NCBI GenBank assembly: GCA_963665045.2
Contig: CAXXJQ010000003.1
Coordinates: 868,001-932,000 of the forward strand
Length of the DNA: 64,000 nt
DNA from: JAFGRU01 sp016934985
Lineage (GTDB): Bacteria > Desulfobacterota > Desulfuromonadia > Desulfuromonadales > JAAYDE01
Reading direction: 5' to 3'
Of this stretch, positions 9,134-16,461 are shown piece by piece (position 1 is the first letter of the stretch; each line of letters starts with the position of its first letter). The translations under genes and the position numbers were made by a program. The notes under the pieces are model-generated. The model worked only from the letters and a program-made list of their open reading frames with translations. It did no database searches and was not told where the DNA came from.

Positions 9134-10036
9134 ATGAGTTATGTAGATTATTTCGGAATGTGTCTGGAGCCGTTTTCAAACGCCCCTGACACGAGATTTT
9201 ACTTTAAAAGCAAGCAACAAAGTGAGGCTCTTGAGAAACTCCTGTTTTGTATTGATTCCAACAAAGGTTTGGGCGTTCTCGTCGGCGGGGTCGGCATCGG
9301 GAAAACCACTCTTGCCCGTCATCTTCTAGACAGCCTCTCCGAGGGAAAATACGAATCCTCGTTGCTTGTCATGGTTCATTCAGGTATTACCACCGAGTGG
9401 ATATTGACCCGCATCGCCATCCAGTTGGGGGTTGAAGAACCTGCCAATGACCGACTTATCCTTCTGAAGCAATTATATGAGCGACTGATCCAGATCGATC
9501 AGGAAGGGCGTCGGGCGGTTGTTTTGATTGATGAAGCGCAAATGCTGCAGAGCCGTGAACTCATGGAGGAGTTTCGTGGGCTTCTGAACCTGGAAATTCC
9601 AGGTAAAAAACTTTTGAATATCATATTTTTTGGCCTTCCGGATATATCCGACTGTTTGCGTTTGGATGAACCTTTGGCACAGAGAGTGGCGGTCAAATGC
9701 CACATGCGCTCTTTTACAGCTGACACTACGGCAACCTATATAAAGTATCGCCTTCAAGTTGCGGGTGCCCAAAAACTGTTTTTCTCACCTGAGGCTTTGA
9801 CCGCGATTTATCGTTATTCAGGCGGTTTGCCACGATTGATAAATACCCTTTGTGACAATTCCCTCTTCGAGGCGTTTATGCGCCGGGTCGATCAGGTTTC
9901 TTTCAAGATTGTCCATAGTGTTGCCGGTGACCTTGGCCTTCTTCAGCAACCTTTGAATAAAGGGACCTCCTCCGAAAAATTCCCCGATCTCAACGAAATC
10001 GAAAATATGTTGGACCGCTTGGAGCAAAAGAATTAG
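9134..10036 (+). CDS. ExeA/GspA-like AAA ATPase
   Basis: The 300-residue P-loop ATPase has the ExeA-type N-terminus (YVDYFGMCLEPFSNAPDTRF), Walker A GGVGIGKTT at residues 51-59 and Walker B VVLIDEAQ at 129-136. A sensor-type region ending SGGLPRLINTLCD is characteristic of the family. ExeA with ExeB helps build the type II secretion secretin in Aeromonas, and relatives accompany MSHA pili. Here the C-terminal transmembrane and peptidoglycan-binding parts of long ExeA are absent. It lies directly after the TPR gene with no gsp or pil gene in view, so the machine it serves is unknown. Confidence 0.85.
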   Translation: MSYVDYFGMCLEPFSNAPDTRFYFKSKQQSEALEKLLFCIDSNKGLGVLVGGVGIGKTTLARHLLDSLSEGKYESSLLVMVHSGITTEWILTRIAIQLGVEEPANDRLILLKQLYERLIQIDQEGRRAVVLIDEAQMLQSRELMEEFRGLLNLEIPGKKLLNIIFFGLPDISDCLRLDEPLAQRVAVKCHMRSFTADTTATYIKYRLQVAGAQKLFFSPEALTAIYRYSGGLPRLINTLCDNSLFEAFMRRVDQVSFKIVHSVAGDLGLLQQPLNKGTSSEKFPDLNEIENMLDRLEQKN

Positions 10037-10037
10037 A

Positions 10038-10065
10038 ATCATCAAAAATCCTTTTTTTTTGATGA
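10038..10065 (+). terminator. AT-rich hairpin after the ExeA-like gene
   Basis: An 11-bp perfect inverted repeat, ATCATCAAAAA and TTTTTGATGAT, begins just after the stop codon. The T run lies inside the right arm and loop rather than after the stem, so it is a weak or atypical intrinsic terminator at best. Confidence 0.35.
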
Positions 10066-10120
10066 TAACGCCGGTCTGTTTTGAAACATTATTCAGGTCC
10101 GGTGTTACAGCGGTTCGCTC

Positions 10121-11962
10121 ATGCCTCCGAAAATCAGAATTCTGTCCGAAAATCTCTGCAACCAGATTGCTGCGGGAGAGGTCGTCGAAAGGCCCCTTTC
10201 AGTAGTCAAGGAACTGGTGGAAAACTCCCTGGATGCCGGTGCCGCAGAGATACGTGTTTTAATTGAAAAAGGCGGGAAATCCCTGATCCGGGTCGAAGAC
10301 GACGGTGTGGGTATGGGGCGAGAGGACCTGTTCCTTAGTCTGGAACGTCATGCCACCAGTAAAATTGCCACTGCTGAGGATTTGTTCCGACTGACAAGCC
10401 TCGGTTTTCGTGGTGAAGCTCTTCCTTCCATTGCTGCCGTCTCGCGCATGAGGCTGGCAAGCCGGACCGCCGATGGGGAAGAAGGGTTTGAAATTCTGGT
10501 TGCGGGTGGCAAGGTGACAAAGGCTTCTGCCGCCGGCGTCCCGGCAGGAACCGTAATGGAGGTCCGTAACCTCTTTTTCAATACTCCGGCACGGAAAAAA
10601 TTTCTTAAGACCGAAACAACCGAGTTTGGGCACATCGCTGATTTCATATCGAAAATAGCCCTTTCATTTCCTCAGGTTCAAATCAGTCTGGAACATAACC
10701 AGCGGCCGGTCATCAATCTTTTCCGGCATTCGACTTTGGCTGACCGGGTGGTCGGTCTCATGGGGACGGATGTGTTCCGTCAACTGGTATCGTTTGAAAA
10801 TACCTCAGCGGAAGGATTGAAGGTTCACGGCTTTGTCGGTTTGCCGGATCTGCAACGAAAATCGCCAGCGGCCATTCATTCCTTCGTCAACCGTCGTTTT
10901 GTTCGCGACCGCCTTTTTCAGCATGCGGTCATGGAAGGATACCGCAACCTGCTCCCCCGGCATTGTTTCCCGGTGGTGATCCTTTTTCTCGAGATTGCAC
11001 CTGATCTGGTCGATGTTAACGTTCATCCGGCCAAACGGGAGGTCCGTTTCCGTCAGCAGGGTTTGGTACATGATTTCCTTGCTTCCAGCATTCAGAATGC
11101 TCTTCGCAGACACAGGCCGCAAAGCGAGGTGCCCTCTTCAACGCCTGAGCCCCGCTCTTACACCTTAGACAACGTCCCTGACTCAAACGTAAATAGGGGA
11201 CCACAGGGACCAGGATCTTTGACAAAGTCTAAGGATATTCCAAACAAAGTGGCGGAAGAACAGATGCCATTTATTTCTCCGCCACAATCCGAAATGTCAC
11301 GGCTCTTAAGTTCAAGGCCGAAAGAGCGTGGCGAGGTTTTTTCTTTTCATTCAGATTACAAGGAGGGCACAACACCAGGTTTTTTTTCTTCTCTTGAAAT
11401 ATTGGGGCAGTTTCATAACAGCTATATTGTTTGCCGTTCACTGGACGAACTGGTTATCATCGATCAGCATGCGGCCCATGAACGCATAGGGTTTGAGCGC
11501 CTCAAAATCGAGTTTGATAAAGGACAAGTTGAAGCTCAGGAGCTACTTTTTCCGAAAACCATGGAATTCGGGTTTAAGGAAGCGGCGGCCCTGGAAGAAA
11601 ATCTGGATATGTTACCCGATTTCGGTTTTTCCATGGAGCCTTTCAGTGGTAAAACCTTTGTGTTGAGGAGTATCCCCGCAATTCTCAATCCGGAATGTGC
11701 GGAAAGAGTACTTAAAGATCTTATTGAGGAACTGGTGGGGTTGGGGCAAAGCAGGATCATGACGGAAGCGGTTGACAAGCTGCTAATCACCATGGCTTGT
11801 CATTCCATGGTTCGCGCCAATCAACCTCTTTCTTCCCCTGAAATGCGTAGCCTTTTGAAAGAGATGGATGCTGTTGATTTCAACACTCATTGTCCTCATG
11901 GGCGGCCCGCTGTGGCACGCTTTACTCTTCGTGATGTTGAAAAAATGTTTCATAGACCATGA
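10121..11962 (+). CDS. mutL: DNA mismatch repair protein MutL (endonuclease type)
   Basis: The 613-residue protein has a GHKL ATPase N-terminus with IAAGEVVERP, VKELVENSLDAGA, DDGVGM, TSKI and GFRGEAL all intact, a variable linker (about 330-430), and a C-terminal dimerisation domain. The C-terminal part carries DQHAAHERIGFE, which fits the metal-binding endonuclease motif DQHA(x)2E(x)4E, and CPHGRP near the end. MutL proteins with these motifs nick DNA themselves and occur in bacteria without MutH. ATG at 10121 is chosen because IRILSENLCNQIAAGE then aligns with the family start. Its stop overlaps the miaA start (ATGA). Confidence 0.95.
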   Translation: MPPKIRILSENLCNQIAAGEVVERPLSVVKELVENSLDAGAAEIRVLIEKGGKSLIRVEDDGVGMGREDLFLSLERHATSKIATAEDLFRLTSLGFRGEALPSIAAVSRMRLASRTADGEEGFEILVAGGKVTKASAAGVPAGTVMEVRNLFFNTPARKKFLKTETTEFGHIADFISKIALSFPQVQISLEHNQRPVINLFRHSTLADRVVGLMGTDVFRQLVSFENTSAEGLKVHGFVGLPDLQRKSPAAIHSFVNRRFVRDRLFQHAVMEGYRNLLPRHCFPVVILFLEIAPDLVDVNVHPAKREVRFRQQGLVHDFLASSIQNALRRHRPQSEVPSSTPEPRSYTLDNVPDSNVNRGPQGPGSLTKSKDIPNKVAEEQMPFISPPQSEMSRLLSSRPKERGEVFSFHSDYKEGTTPGFFSSLEILGQFHNSYIVCRSLDELVIIDQHAAHERIGFERLKIEFDKGQVEAQELLFPKTMEFGFKEAAALEENLDMLPDFGFSMEPFSGKTFVLRSIPAILNPECAERVLKDLIEELVGLGQSRIMTEAVDKLLITMACHSMVRANQPLSSPEMRSLLKEMDAVDFNTHCPHGRPAVARFTLRDVEKMFHRP

Positions 11963-12915
11963 CTTTGTCGCCAATGGATTCAGCGCTCACACCCTTGATT
12001 GTAATTCTCGGTCCCACCGCTTCAGGGAAAACCGAACTGGCGGTCAAGCTGGCCGGATATTTTGACCTCGAGGTTGTTTCAGCCGACTCCAGGCAGGTCT
12101 ACCGGGGCATGGACATCGGTACGGCCAAACCTGATTCCAGCGAACTTAAAGCAGTTGTTCATCACCTGATCGATGTCGTCGATCCCCATGAAAATTTTTC
12201 TGCAGCTGATTTTGAGGAACGGGGCAGGGCGATTGTTTCGGATATCCGTTCCCGGGGGAAAGTACCTTTTCTTGTAGGTGGGACCGGGCTTTATATAAAA
12301 GCTTTGACCGAGGGACTTCTGGCTGCGCCTTCAGGAAATCCCGAATATCGGGAAAAATTAAAACAGCTGGAAAAAGAGGGAGGCGAGGGGAGTCTGTATC
12401 AGGCGCTCAAAGAGGTCGATCCGCCTCTGGCTGCCAGACTTTTTCCCAAAGATCTGATTCGTATAATCCGGGGATTGGAGGTTTTTGCCCAGACCGGTAA
12501 GAGGTTGTCCGATTTTCAGGCTGAACACGGGTTTCGTGGTGGCGCTTTCCGAACACTGAAACTTGGAATCAGGGTAGAGCGCGAGACCTTGTATGAGCAC
12601 ATTGACCTCCGGGTAAAAAAGATGATTGCTACGGGGTTGGTGGCAGAGACCGAAGGCCTTTTGCGAAAGGGTTGTTTTTCTTCTTTAAAATCGATGCAGG
12701 CTATCGGCTACCGTGAGTGCGTCTCCTATCTGGAAGGTAGGATTGATTCAAATGAGATGGTTGAAATTATCCAGCGGGAGACCCGACGCTATGCCAAGCG
12801 ACAAATGACTTGGTTCAACAAGGATAAATCGGTGACCTGGCTTGAATCCTTAAAAGATTTTGATAGAATTTTGGCATTGATTGACAATTTTATTTTAATG
12901 AAAGAAATGAAATAA
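11959..12915 (+). CDS. miaA: tRNA dimethylallyltransferase
   Basis: The 318-residue enzyme transfers a dimethylallyl group to N6 of A37 in tRNAs reading UNN codons. The P-loop GPTASGKT lies at residues 18-25, followed by the family motifs SADSRQVYRGMDIGTAKP, FLVGGTGLY and the late KRQMTWFN. The ATG overlaps the mutL stop by four bases. A second ATG six codons in (PMDSAL) could also serve, and it would better match typical N-termini. It is followed 9 bp later by hfq, giving the mutL-miaA-hfq order common in proteobacteria and implying cotranscription. Confidence 0.95.
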   Translation: MTLSPMDSALTPLIVILGPTASGKTELAVKLAGYFDLEVVSADSRQVYRGMDIGTAKPDSSELKAVVHHLIDVVDPHENFSAADFEERGRAIVSDIRSRGKVPFLVGGTGLYIKALTEGLLAAPSGNPEYREKLKQLEKEGGEGSLYQALKEVDPPLAARLFPKDLIRIIRGLEVFAQTGKRLSDFQAEHGFRGGAFRTLKLGIRVERETLYEHIDLRVKKMIATGLVAETEGLLRKGCFSSLKSMQAIGYRECVSYLEGRIDSNEMVEIIQRETRRYAKRQMTWFNKDKSVTWLESLKDFDRILALIDNFILMKEMK

Positions 12916-12924
12916 GGAGTAGAT

Positions 12925-13158
12925 ATGGCCAAGACCCCGTTCAATATTCAGGATCAGTATTTAAATCAGGCTCGTAAGGAACGAGTTCACGTCGTTGTTG
13001 TCATGATGTCCGGAGAAAGGCTTGAAGGCTATATCAAGTCCTTTGATAATTTTTGTCTTCTTATTGAAGGGGATGGAGATATTCTGCTTTATAAGCATGC
13101 CATTTCTTCTATTACCTCCTCTGACGGTTCATTCCGTCTGTACAGCAGCAGAGAATAG
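12925..13158 (+). CDS. hfq: RNA chaperone Hfq
   Basis: A 77-residue Sm-like protein that forms a hexameric ring and promotes pairing of small RNAs with mRNAs. The N-terminus FNIQDQYLNQARKERVHV, the Sm1 stretch GYIKSFDNFCLLIEG and the Sm2 motif YKHAISSI are all recognisable. The C-terminal tail is very short compared with enteric Hfq. ATAAGGAGTAGAT is a strong ribosome site 5' of the ATG. It closes the mutL-miaA-hfq unit. Confidence 0.96.
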   Translation: MAKTPFNIQDQYLNQARKERVHVVVVMMSGERLEGYIKSFDNFCLLIEGDGDILLYKHAISSITSSDGSFRLYSSRE

Positions 13159-13507
13159 GGTTCATCTTTCCCCTTTTTTGTGGGGCCTCCCGATTTCGAT
13201 TTTCCGACTGGATTTTTGAATTAGTAGAAGTTTGCCCATGATCGCCCTTCGTATTTCGAGATCACTTTCACGCCCCGGAAAAGGACTTTTTTCGGGGCCT
13301 CGTTATGCTGACTTTTCCCTTGGGCGGCTTTCCGGGGGTGCTCCAAAGGGTAAAATAATTTGCCTTTTGGTCTTTATCAATTGCTTTCAAGGGGGAGGCC
13401 TCTTTCACTGGGTATTTTGAATTGATCGTGCCTGACATTAGCATTATTCTCCTCAAAGCTTCTCAGGCAAAGAGCTCGAATATCTCTCTCCAGTATTGGA
13501 GCAAAAC
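13159..13507 (+). other. Intergenic gap between hfq and the phosphohexomutase gene
   Basis: The gap holds a strong hairpin (listed separately) and otherwise no ORF with a ribosome site. A 62-codon open frame at 13232-13420 lacks one and has no recognisable features. No clear promoter is seen. Confidence 0.4.
13272..13298 (+). terminator. GC-rich hairpin downstream of hfq
   Basis: GCCCCGGAAAA pairs with TTTTTTCGGGGC over 11 positions (one G-U) around a 5-base loop. There is no T tract after the stem, so termination is plausible but unproven. It lies 114 bp after the hfq stop and could instead be an mRNA 3'-end stabiliser or part of a small RNA. Confidence 0.35.
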
Positions 13508-14929
13508 ATGATTCCTATCAAGTTCGGAACCTCTGGTTGGCGTGACGTCATCGGAAAAGGGTTTACTTTTGATAACGCGCGCATTGTCGTCCAGGCCATC
13601 GCCGAGATGGTCAAAGTGAGCGGGCAGGCCGGCAAGGGCATTCTGATTGGTTACGACAGCCGCTTTTTAGGCGAAGAAGTTGCCCGTGAAGCCGCCGGAA
13701 TGATGGCGGCCCAGGGGATAAAATGTTTTTTATGTTCCCAAGCTACACCCACGCCGGTAATCGCTTTTGAAGTCCTTCAAAGAAAAACGGCTGGTGCCAT
13801 CAATTTTACCGCCAGTCACAATCCCCCTGAGTATAACGGCATCAAGTTTTCTTCAGACTGGGCCGGCCCGGCCCTGCCGGAGACAACCCGAGAAATCGAA
13901 AAGCGCATTCAGGAACTTCAAAAAGATGCGTCCTCTCCTCTCATGGACATGGATGAAGCTCTGAAGAATGGCCTGGTTGAAATGATCGAACCTCGGCAAG
14001 GTTATTTCAAGCGTCTTCATGAACTGGTGGATGTTGATGCCATTGTCAAGTCAGGGCTGAAAATGGCGGTTAATCCCCTCTATGGGGCGGGAACCGGATA
14101 CATCGACCGTTTTTTACGGCAGGCTGGTGCTGAAATTATCAGCATTAACAATCATCGTGATCCCGGCTTCGGTGGTAATCCACCCGATCCGGCGGCCCGT
14201 TACATGAAAGATTTCATTGCTGTCATTAAGAACGATGCGCGTATCGGCATTGGCTTGGCCACGGACGGTGATGCCGACCGCTACGGCATCGTTGATTCCG
14301 ACGGGACTTTTATCGAGCCCAATTATATTCTTGCTTTGCTTATGGATTATCTCCATCGTAAAGGGGGCAAGGTTGGTGACGCGGCGAGATCAGTGGCAAC
14401 GTCCCACTTCCTTGATGCCGTGGCTGCTTCCTATGGCGCCAAGGTATTCGAGACACCCGTGGGTTTTAAATATATTGCCGAATATATCCGTGATAACCAG
14501 ATTCTAATCGGTGGTGAGGAGAGTGCAGGGTTGACCGTCAGGGGGCATGTGCCTGAAAAGGACGGCATCCTCGCCTGCCTTTTGGTGGCCGAAATGGTGG
14601 CTGTCGAAGGGAAATCGGTTTCGGTATTATTGCAGGATCTTTACGACCGGGTGGGCACTTTTTTCACCCATCGGGAAAACATTCGATTAACTGAAGAGCT
14701 CAAAAAAGCCTTCACCAGAAAACTGGCATCTTTACCCAATAACCTTGGGGGCAAAGCCATAAAAGATGTTATCCGTGTGGACGGCACCAAATTGCTTTTT
14801 GAAGACGGCACCTGGATGCTTTTCCGCGAGTCTGGCACTGAACCGGTGGTTCGCGTTTATGTCGAAGCGTTTTCTAATTCCGATCTCAAGACTATGATGA
14901 GTAGGGCAATTCAATTTATTTCAGGCTGA
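13508..14929 (+). CDS. Phosphoglucomutase/phosphomannomutase family protein
   Basis: About 473 residues of the alpha-D-phosphohexomutase superfamily, which shifts phosphate between C1 and C6 of hexose phosphates. The N-terminus IKFGTSGWRDVIGKGFT, the active-site phosphoserine loop TASHNPPEYNG, the metal-binding loop DGDADR (around residue 255) and the sugar-binding GGEESAG are all present, with the phosphate loop RESGTEPVVRVY near the C-terminus. The frame opens at TTG 13496, but GGAG at 13497-13500 positions ATG 13508 as the start. Substrate (glucose, mannose or glucosamine phosphate) cannot be decided; the overall pattern resembles bacterial and archaeal PMM/PGM rather than GlmM. Confidence 0.88.
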   Translation: MIPIKFGTSGWRDVIGKGFTFDNARIVVQAIAEMVKVSGQAGKGILIGYDSRFLGEEVAREAAGMMAAQGIKCFLCSQATPTPVIAFEVLQRKTAGAINFTASHNPPEYNGIKFSSDWAGPALPETTREIEKRIQELQKDASSPLMDMDEALKNGLVEMIEPRQGYFKRLHELVDVDAIVKSGLKMAVNPLYGAGTGYIDRFLRQAGAEIISINNHRDPGFGGNPPDPAARYMKDFIAVIKNDARIGIGLATDGDADRYGIVDSDGTFIEPNYILALLMDYLHRKGGKVGDAARSVATSHFLDAVAASYGAKVFETPVGFKYIAEYIRDNQILIGGEESAGLTVRGHVPEKDGILACLLVAEMVAVEGKSVSVLLQDLYDRVGTFFTHRENIRLTEELKKAFTRKLASLPNNLGGKAIKDVIRVDGTKLLFEDGTWMLFRESGTEPVVRVYVEAFSNSDLKTMMSRAIQFISG

Positions 14930-14979
14930 AAATTGAGTTCTAATTGTAAGTGGCTATTAAGAGGTTTAAGTTTTTTTTC

Positions 14980-15126
14980 GTAATTATCAACTTATCGGCA
15001 CAATGCCTCGCATCGCCCACTCCAAGGGCCGGGTGAACCCATCCATGGGGCTTAGCTGCCGCTATCCGGGTGGCAGATGCCCTTTCCATGGGCGACACGA
15101 GTCCTTGTGCTGAATAGAAAACCTTT
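14980..15126 (+). repeat. Structured intergenic repeat, copy 1
   Basis: The core at 14992-15116 (125 bp) matches 26768-26892 with 9 substitutions and no gaps. Weaker similarity extends to a left GTAATTAT and a right GAAAACCTTT. The outer 38 bases of each side pair colinearly without bulges at about 28 positions, with one 4x4 and several 1-2 base internal loops. Inside the arms, CTGCC/GGCAG and CCCA-TCCA-TGGG form apical hairpins. It sits between the phosphohexomutase and the ferritin-like gene. It has no recognisable ORF. It may be a structured RNA or a non-autonomous mobile repeat. Confidence 0.8.
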
Positions 15127-15150
15127 TTCTAACAAATCAAGGGAGGTTCT

Positions 15151-15666
15151 ATGTATCTTTTCAATCTGGCGATGGCTTTGGAAAGAGAGATTGAAGCCTT
15201 TTACAAAAGGTTAAGTGAAAAGACCGATTCTCCCGGCTTGAAAAAGATTTTTATCCAGCTGGCGGCTGACGAAGAAAAACATTGTCGGGCAGTAGAAGCT
15301 TTGAAGAGGGGGATGGGTGACAGTCCCATGCGTGACTCGATTTTATTGAATGAAGCGGGTGACCTTTTCAAAAGGCTGGTACAGGAGAGGCCGACATTCT
15401 TAGATAGTGACGATTTGCCTGAGGCCTACCTATATGCCATGAGTGTCGAAGCTGATAGCTCGCGACTCTACCAAAATGCAGCCAAGCAAGAAAATAATCC
15501 CGAGGTAAAAAAAGTCTTGGCGCAAATTGCCCTTGAAGAGAAGAAGCATTTTATCCTTGTGGAAAATCTCTATAATTTTGTCAATGCTCCCAATGAATAT
15601 CTTGCCTGGAGGGAATTCAGCAACATTGATGAATTCACCAATTTTGGCAGGGAGGTTGACTCCTGA
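15151..15666 (+). CDS. Rubrerythrin-like/ferritin-like diiron protein
   Basis: The 171-residue protein is a four-helix ferritin-like domain. It has two copies of the Glu...ExxH iron-ligand pattern: EREIEAFYKRL with DEEKH in the first half, and SVEADSSRLYQ with LEEKKH in the second. There is no C-terminal rubredoxin domain, so it is not a full rubrerythrin. Likely roles are peroxide reduction or iron handling in an anaerobe. An excellent GGGAGG ribosome site precedes ATG 15151. It is monocistronic: repeat copy 1 lies just upstream, and a terminator follows at 15701, inside the 3' end of the convergent aat gene. Confidence 0.85.
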   Translation: MYLFNLAMALEREIEAFYKRLSEKTDSPGLKKIFIQLAADEEKHCRAVEALKRGMGDSPMRDSILLNEAGDLFKRLVQERPTFLDSDDLPEAYLYAMSVEADSSRLYQNAAKQENNPEVKKVLAQIALEEKKHFILVENLYNFVNAPNEYLAWREFSNIDEFTNFGREVDS

Positions 15667-15696
15667 TTATAAACGTAAAGGGAATCAAAGCTAATT

Positions 15697-16416
15697 TCAG
15701 CAAAGCCGGGGGGGATCGTTCTCTTCCGGCTTTGTTTTGAAATGCGAAGGGTCTGGTGAGGAAGTTTGGAAAACCTCCCCTTTTCGCAGGCGTTTGTGAA
15801 ATTCTTCGCGGCTGATCTCTTTGGCACCTAAGGATCTCAAGTGGTCGTTGGCGACCTGACAATCGAAAAGTTCGAATTGTCGTGCTTTCAGGTATTCGAC
15901 CAGATGAACCAGGGCCACCTTGGAGGCATCGGTTGCCTTGTAAAACATGGATTCCCCGAAAAAACAGCGACCCAGGCAAACCCCATAGATTCCTCCTGCC
16001 AAACGACCTTCTTTTCGGCATTCCACTGAATGGGCGAAACCCAATTCAAAAAGCCGGATATAGGCCTCTTTCATTTCTGAAGTGATCCAGGTGCCGCCCC
16101 CGATTTTCCTTGGGGTTTGGGCACAGGCCGAGACAACCTCCGCGAAAGCCTGGTCGAAAGTAATATTGAAACCGCCGTTGCGCAAGGTTCTGGCCAGCCG
16201 CCTTGTAATGCGCAGCTCATTTAGTTCAAGAATTGAACGGGGTGCAGGAGACCACCAGAGGATGGGCAGGTGATCGTACCAGGGGAAAATCCCCATGGAA
16301 TAGGCGAGCAAAAGCCTTTCCGGCGACAGATCGCCGCCCACAGCCAAAAGCCCGTCCGGCTCAGCCAGCTCCGGCGGGGGGAAAATCAACTCCTTTGAAA
16401 GCCGAAAAACGGGCAT
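15697..16416 (-). CDS. aat: Leucyl/phenylalanyl-tRNA--protein transferase
   Basis: This 239-residue enzyme adds Leu or Phe from aminoacyl-tRNA to proteins with N-terminal Arg or Lys, creating N-degrons for ClpS-ClpA. The signature FPPPELAEPDGLLAVGGDLS is followed by LLAYSMGIFPWY, and the catalytic-core stretch GGTWITSEMKEAYIRLFELG and FGESMF are intact. It follows clpA by 45 bp on the minus strand, giving clpS-clpA-aat, a complete N-end-rule module in a single likely transcript. The extreme C-terminus, charged and Pro-rich, overlaps a terminator for the convergent gene. Confidence 0.94.
   Translation of the reverse strand: MPVFRLSKELIFPPPELAEPDGLLAVGGDLSPERLLLAYSMGIFPWYDHLPILWWSPAPRSILELNELRITRRLARTLRNGGFNITFDQAFAEVVSACAQTPRKIGGGTWITSEMKEAYIRLFELGFAHSVECRKEGRLAGGIYGVCLGRCFFGESMFYKATDASKVALVHLVEYLKARQFELFDCQVANDHLRSLGAKEISREEFHKRLRKGEVFQTSSPDPSHFKTKPEENDPPRLC
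15701..15738 (+). terminator. Intrinsic terminator of the ferritin-like gene, inside the aat 3' end
   Basis: CAAAGCCGG (15701-15709) and CCGGCTTTG (15726-15734) form a 9-bp GC-rich stem followed by TTTTG. On the opposite strand these bases encode the last residues of aat, so the terminator and the aat C-terminus share sequence. Confidence 0.65.
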
Positions 16417-16461
16417 GATTTACATTGAAAAGGGGGTGCCGGTGAAAGATCAGAGGTCGAA

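Noticed and set aside
13232..13420. 62-codon frame after hfq
   Set aside because: No ribosome site, overlaps the hairpin, composition not protein-like.
14980..15126. GEMM, HEARO/omega-RNA or CRISPR-like identity for the repeat
   Set aside because: There is no GEMM receptor pattern, no neighbouring IscB/TnpB-type gene, and only two dispersed copies with no spacer array.
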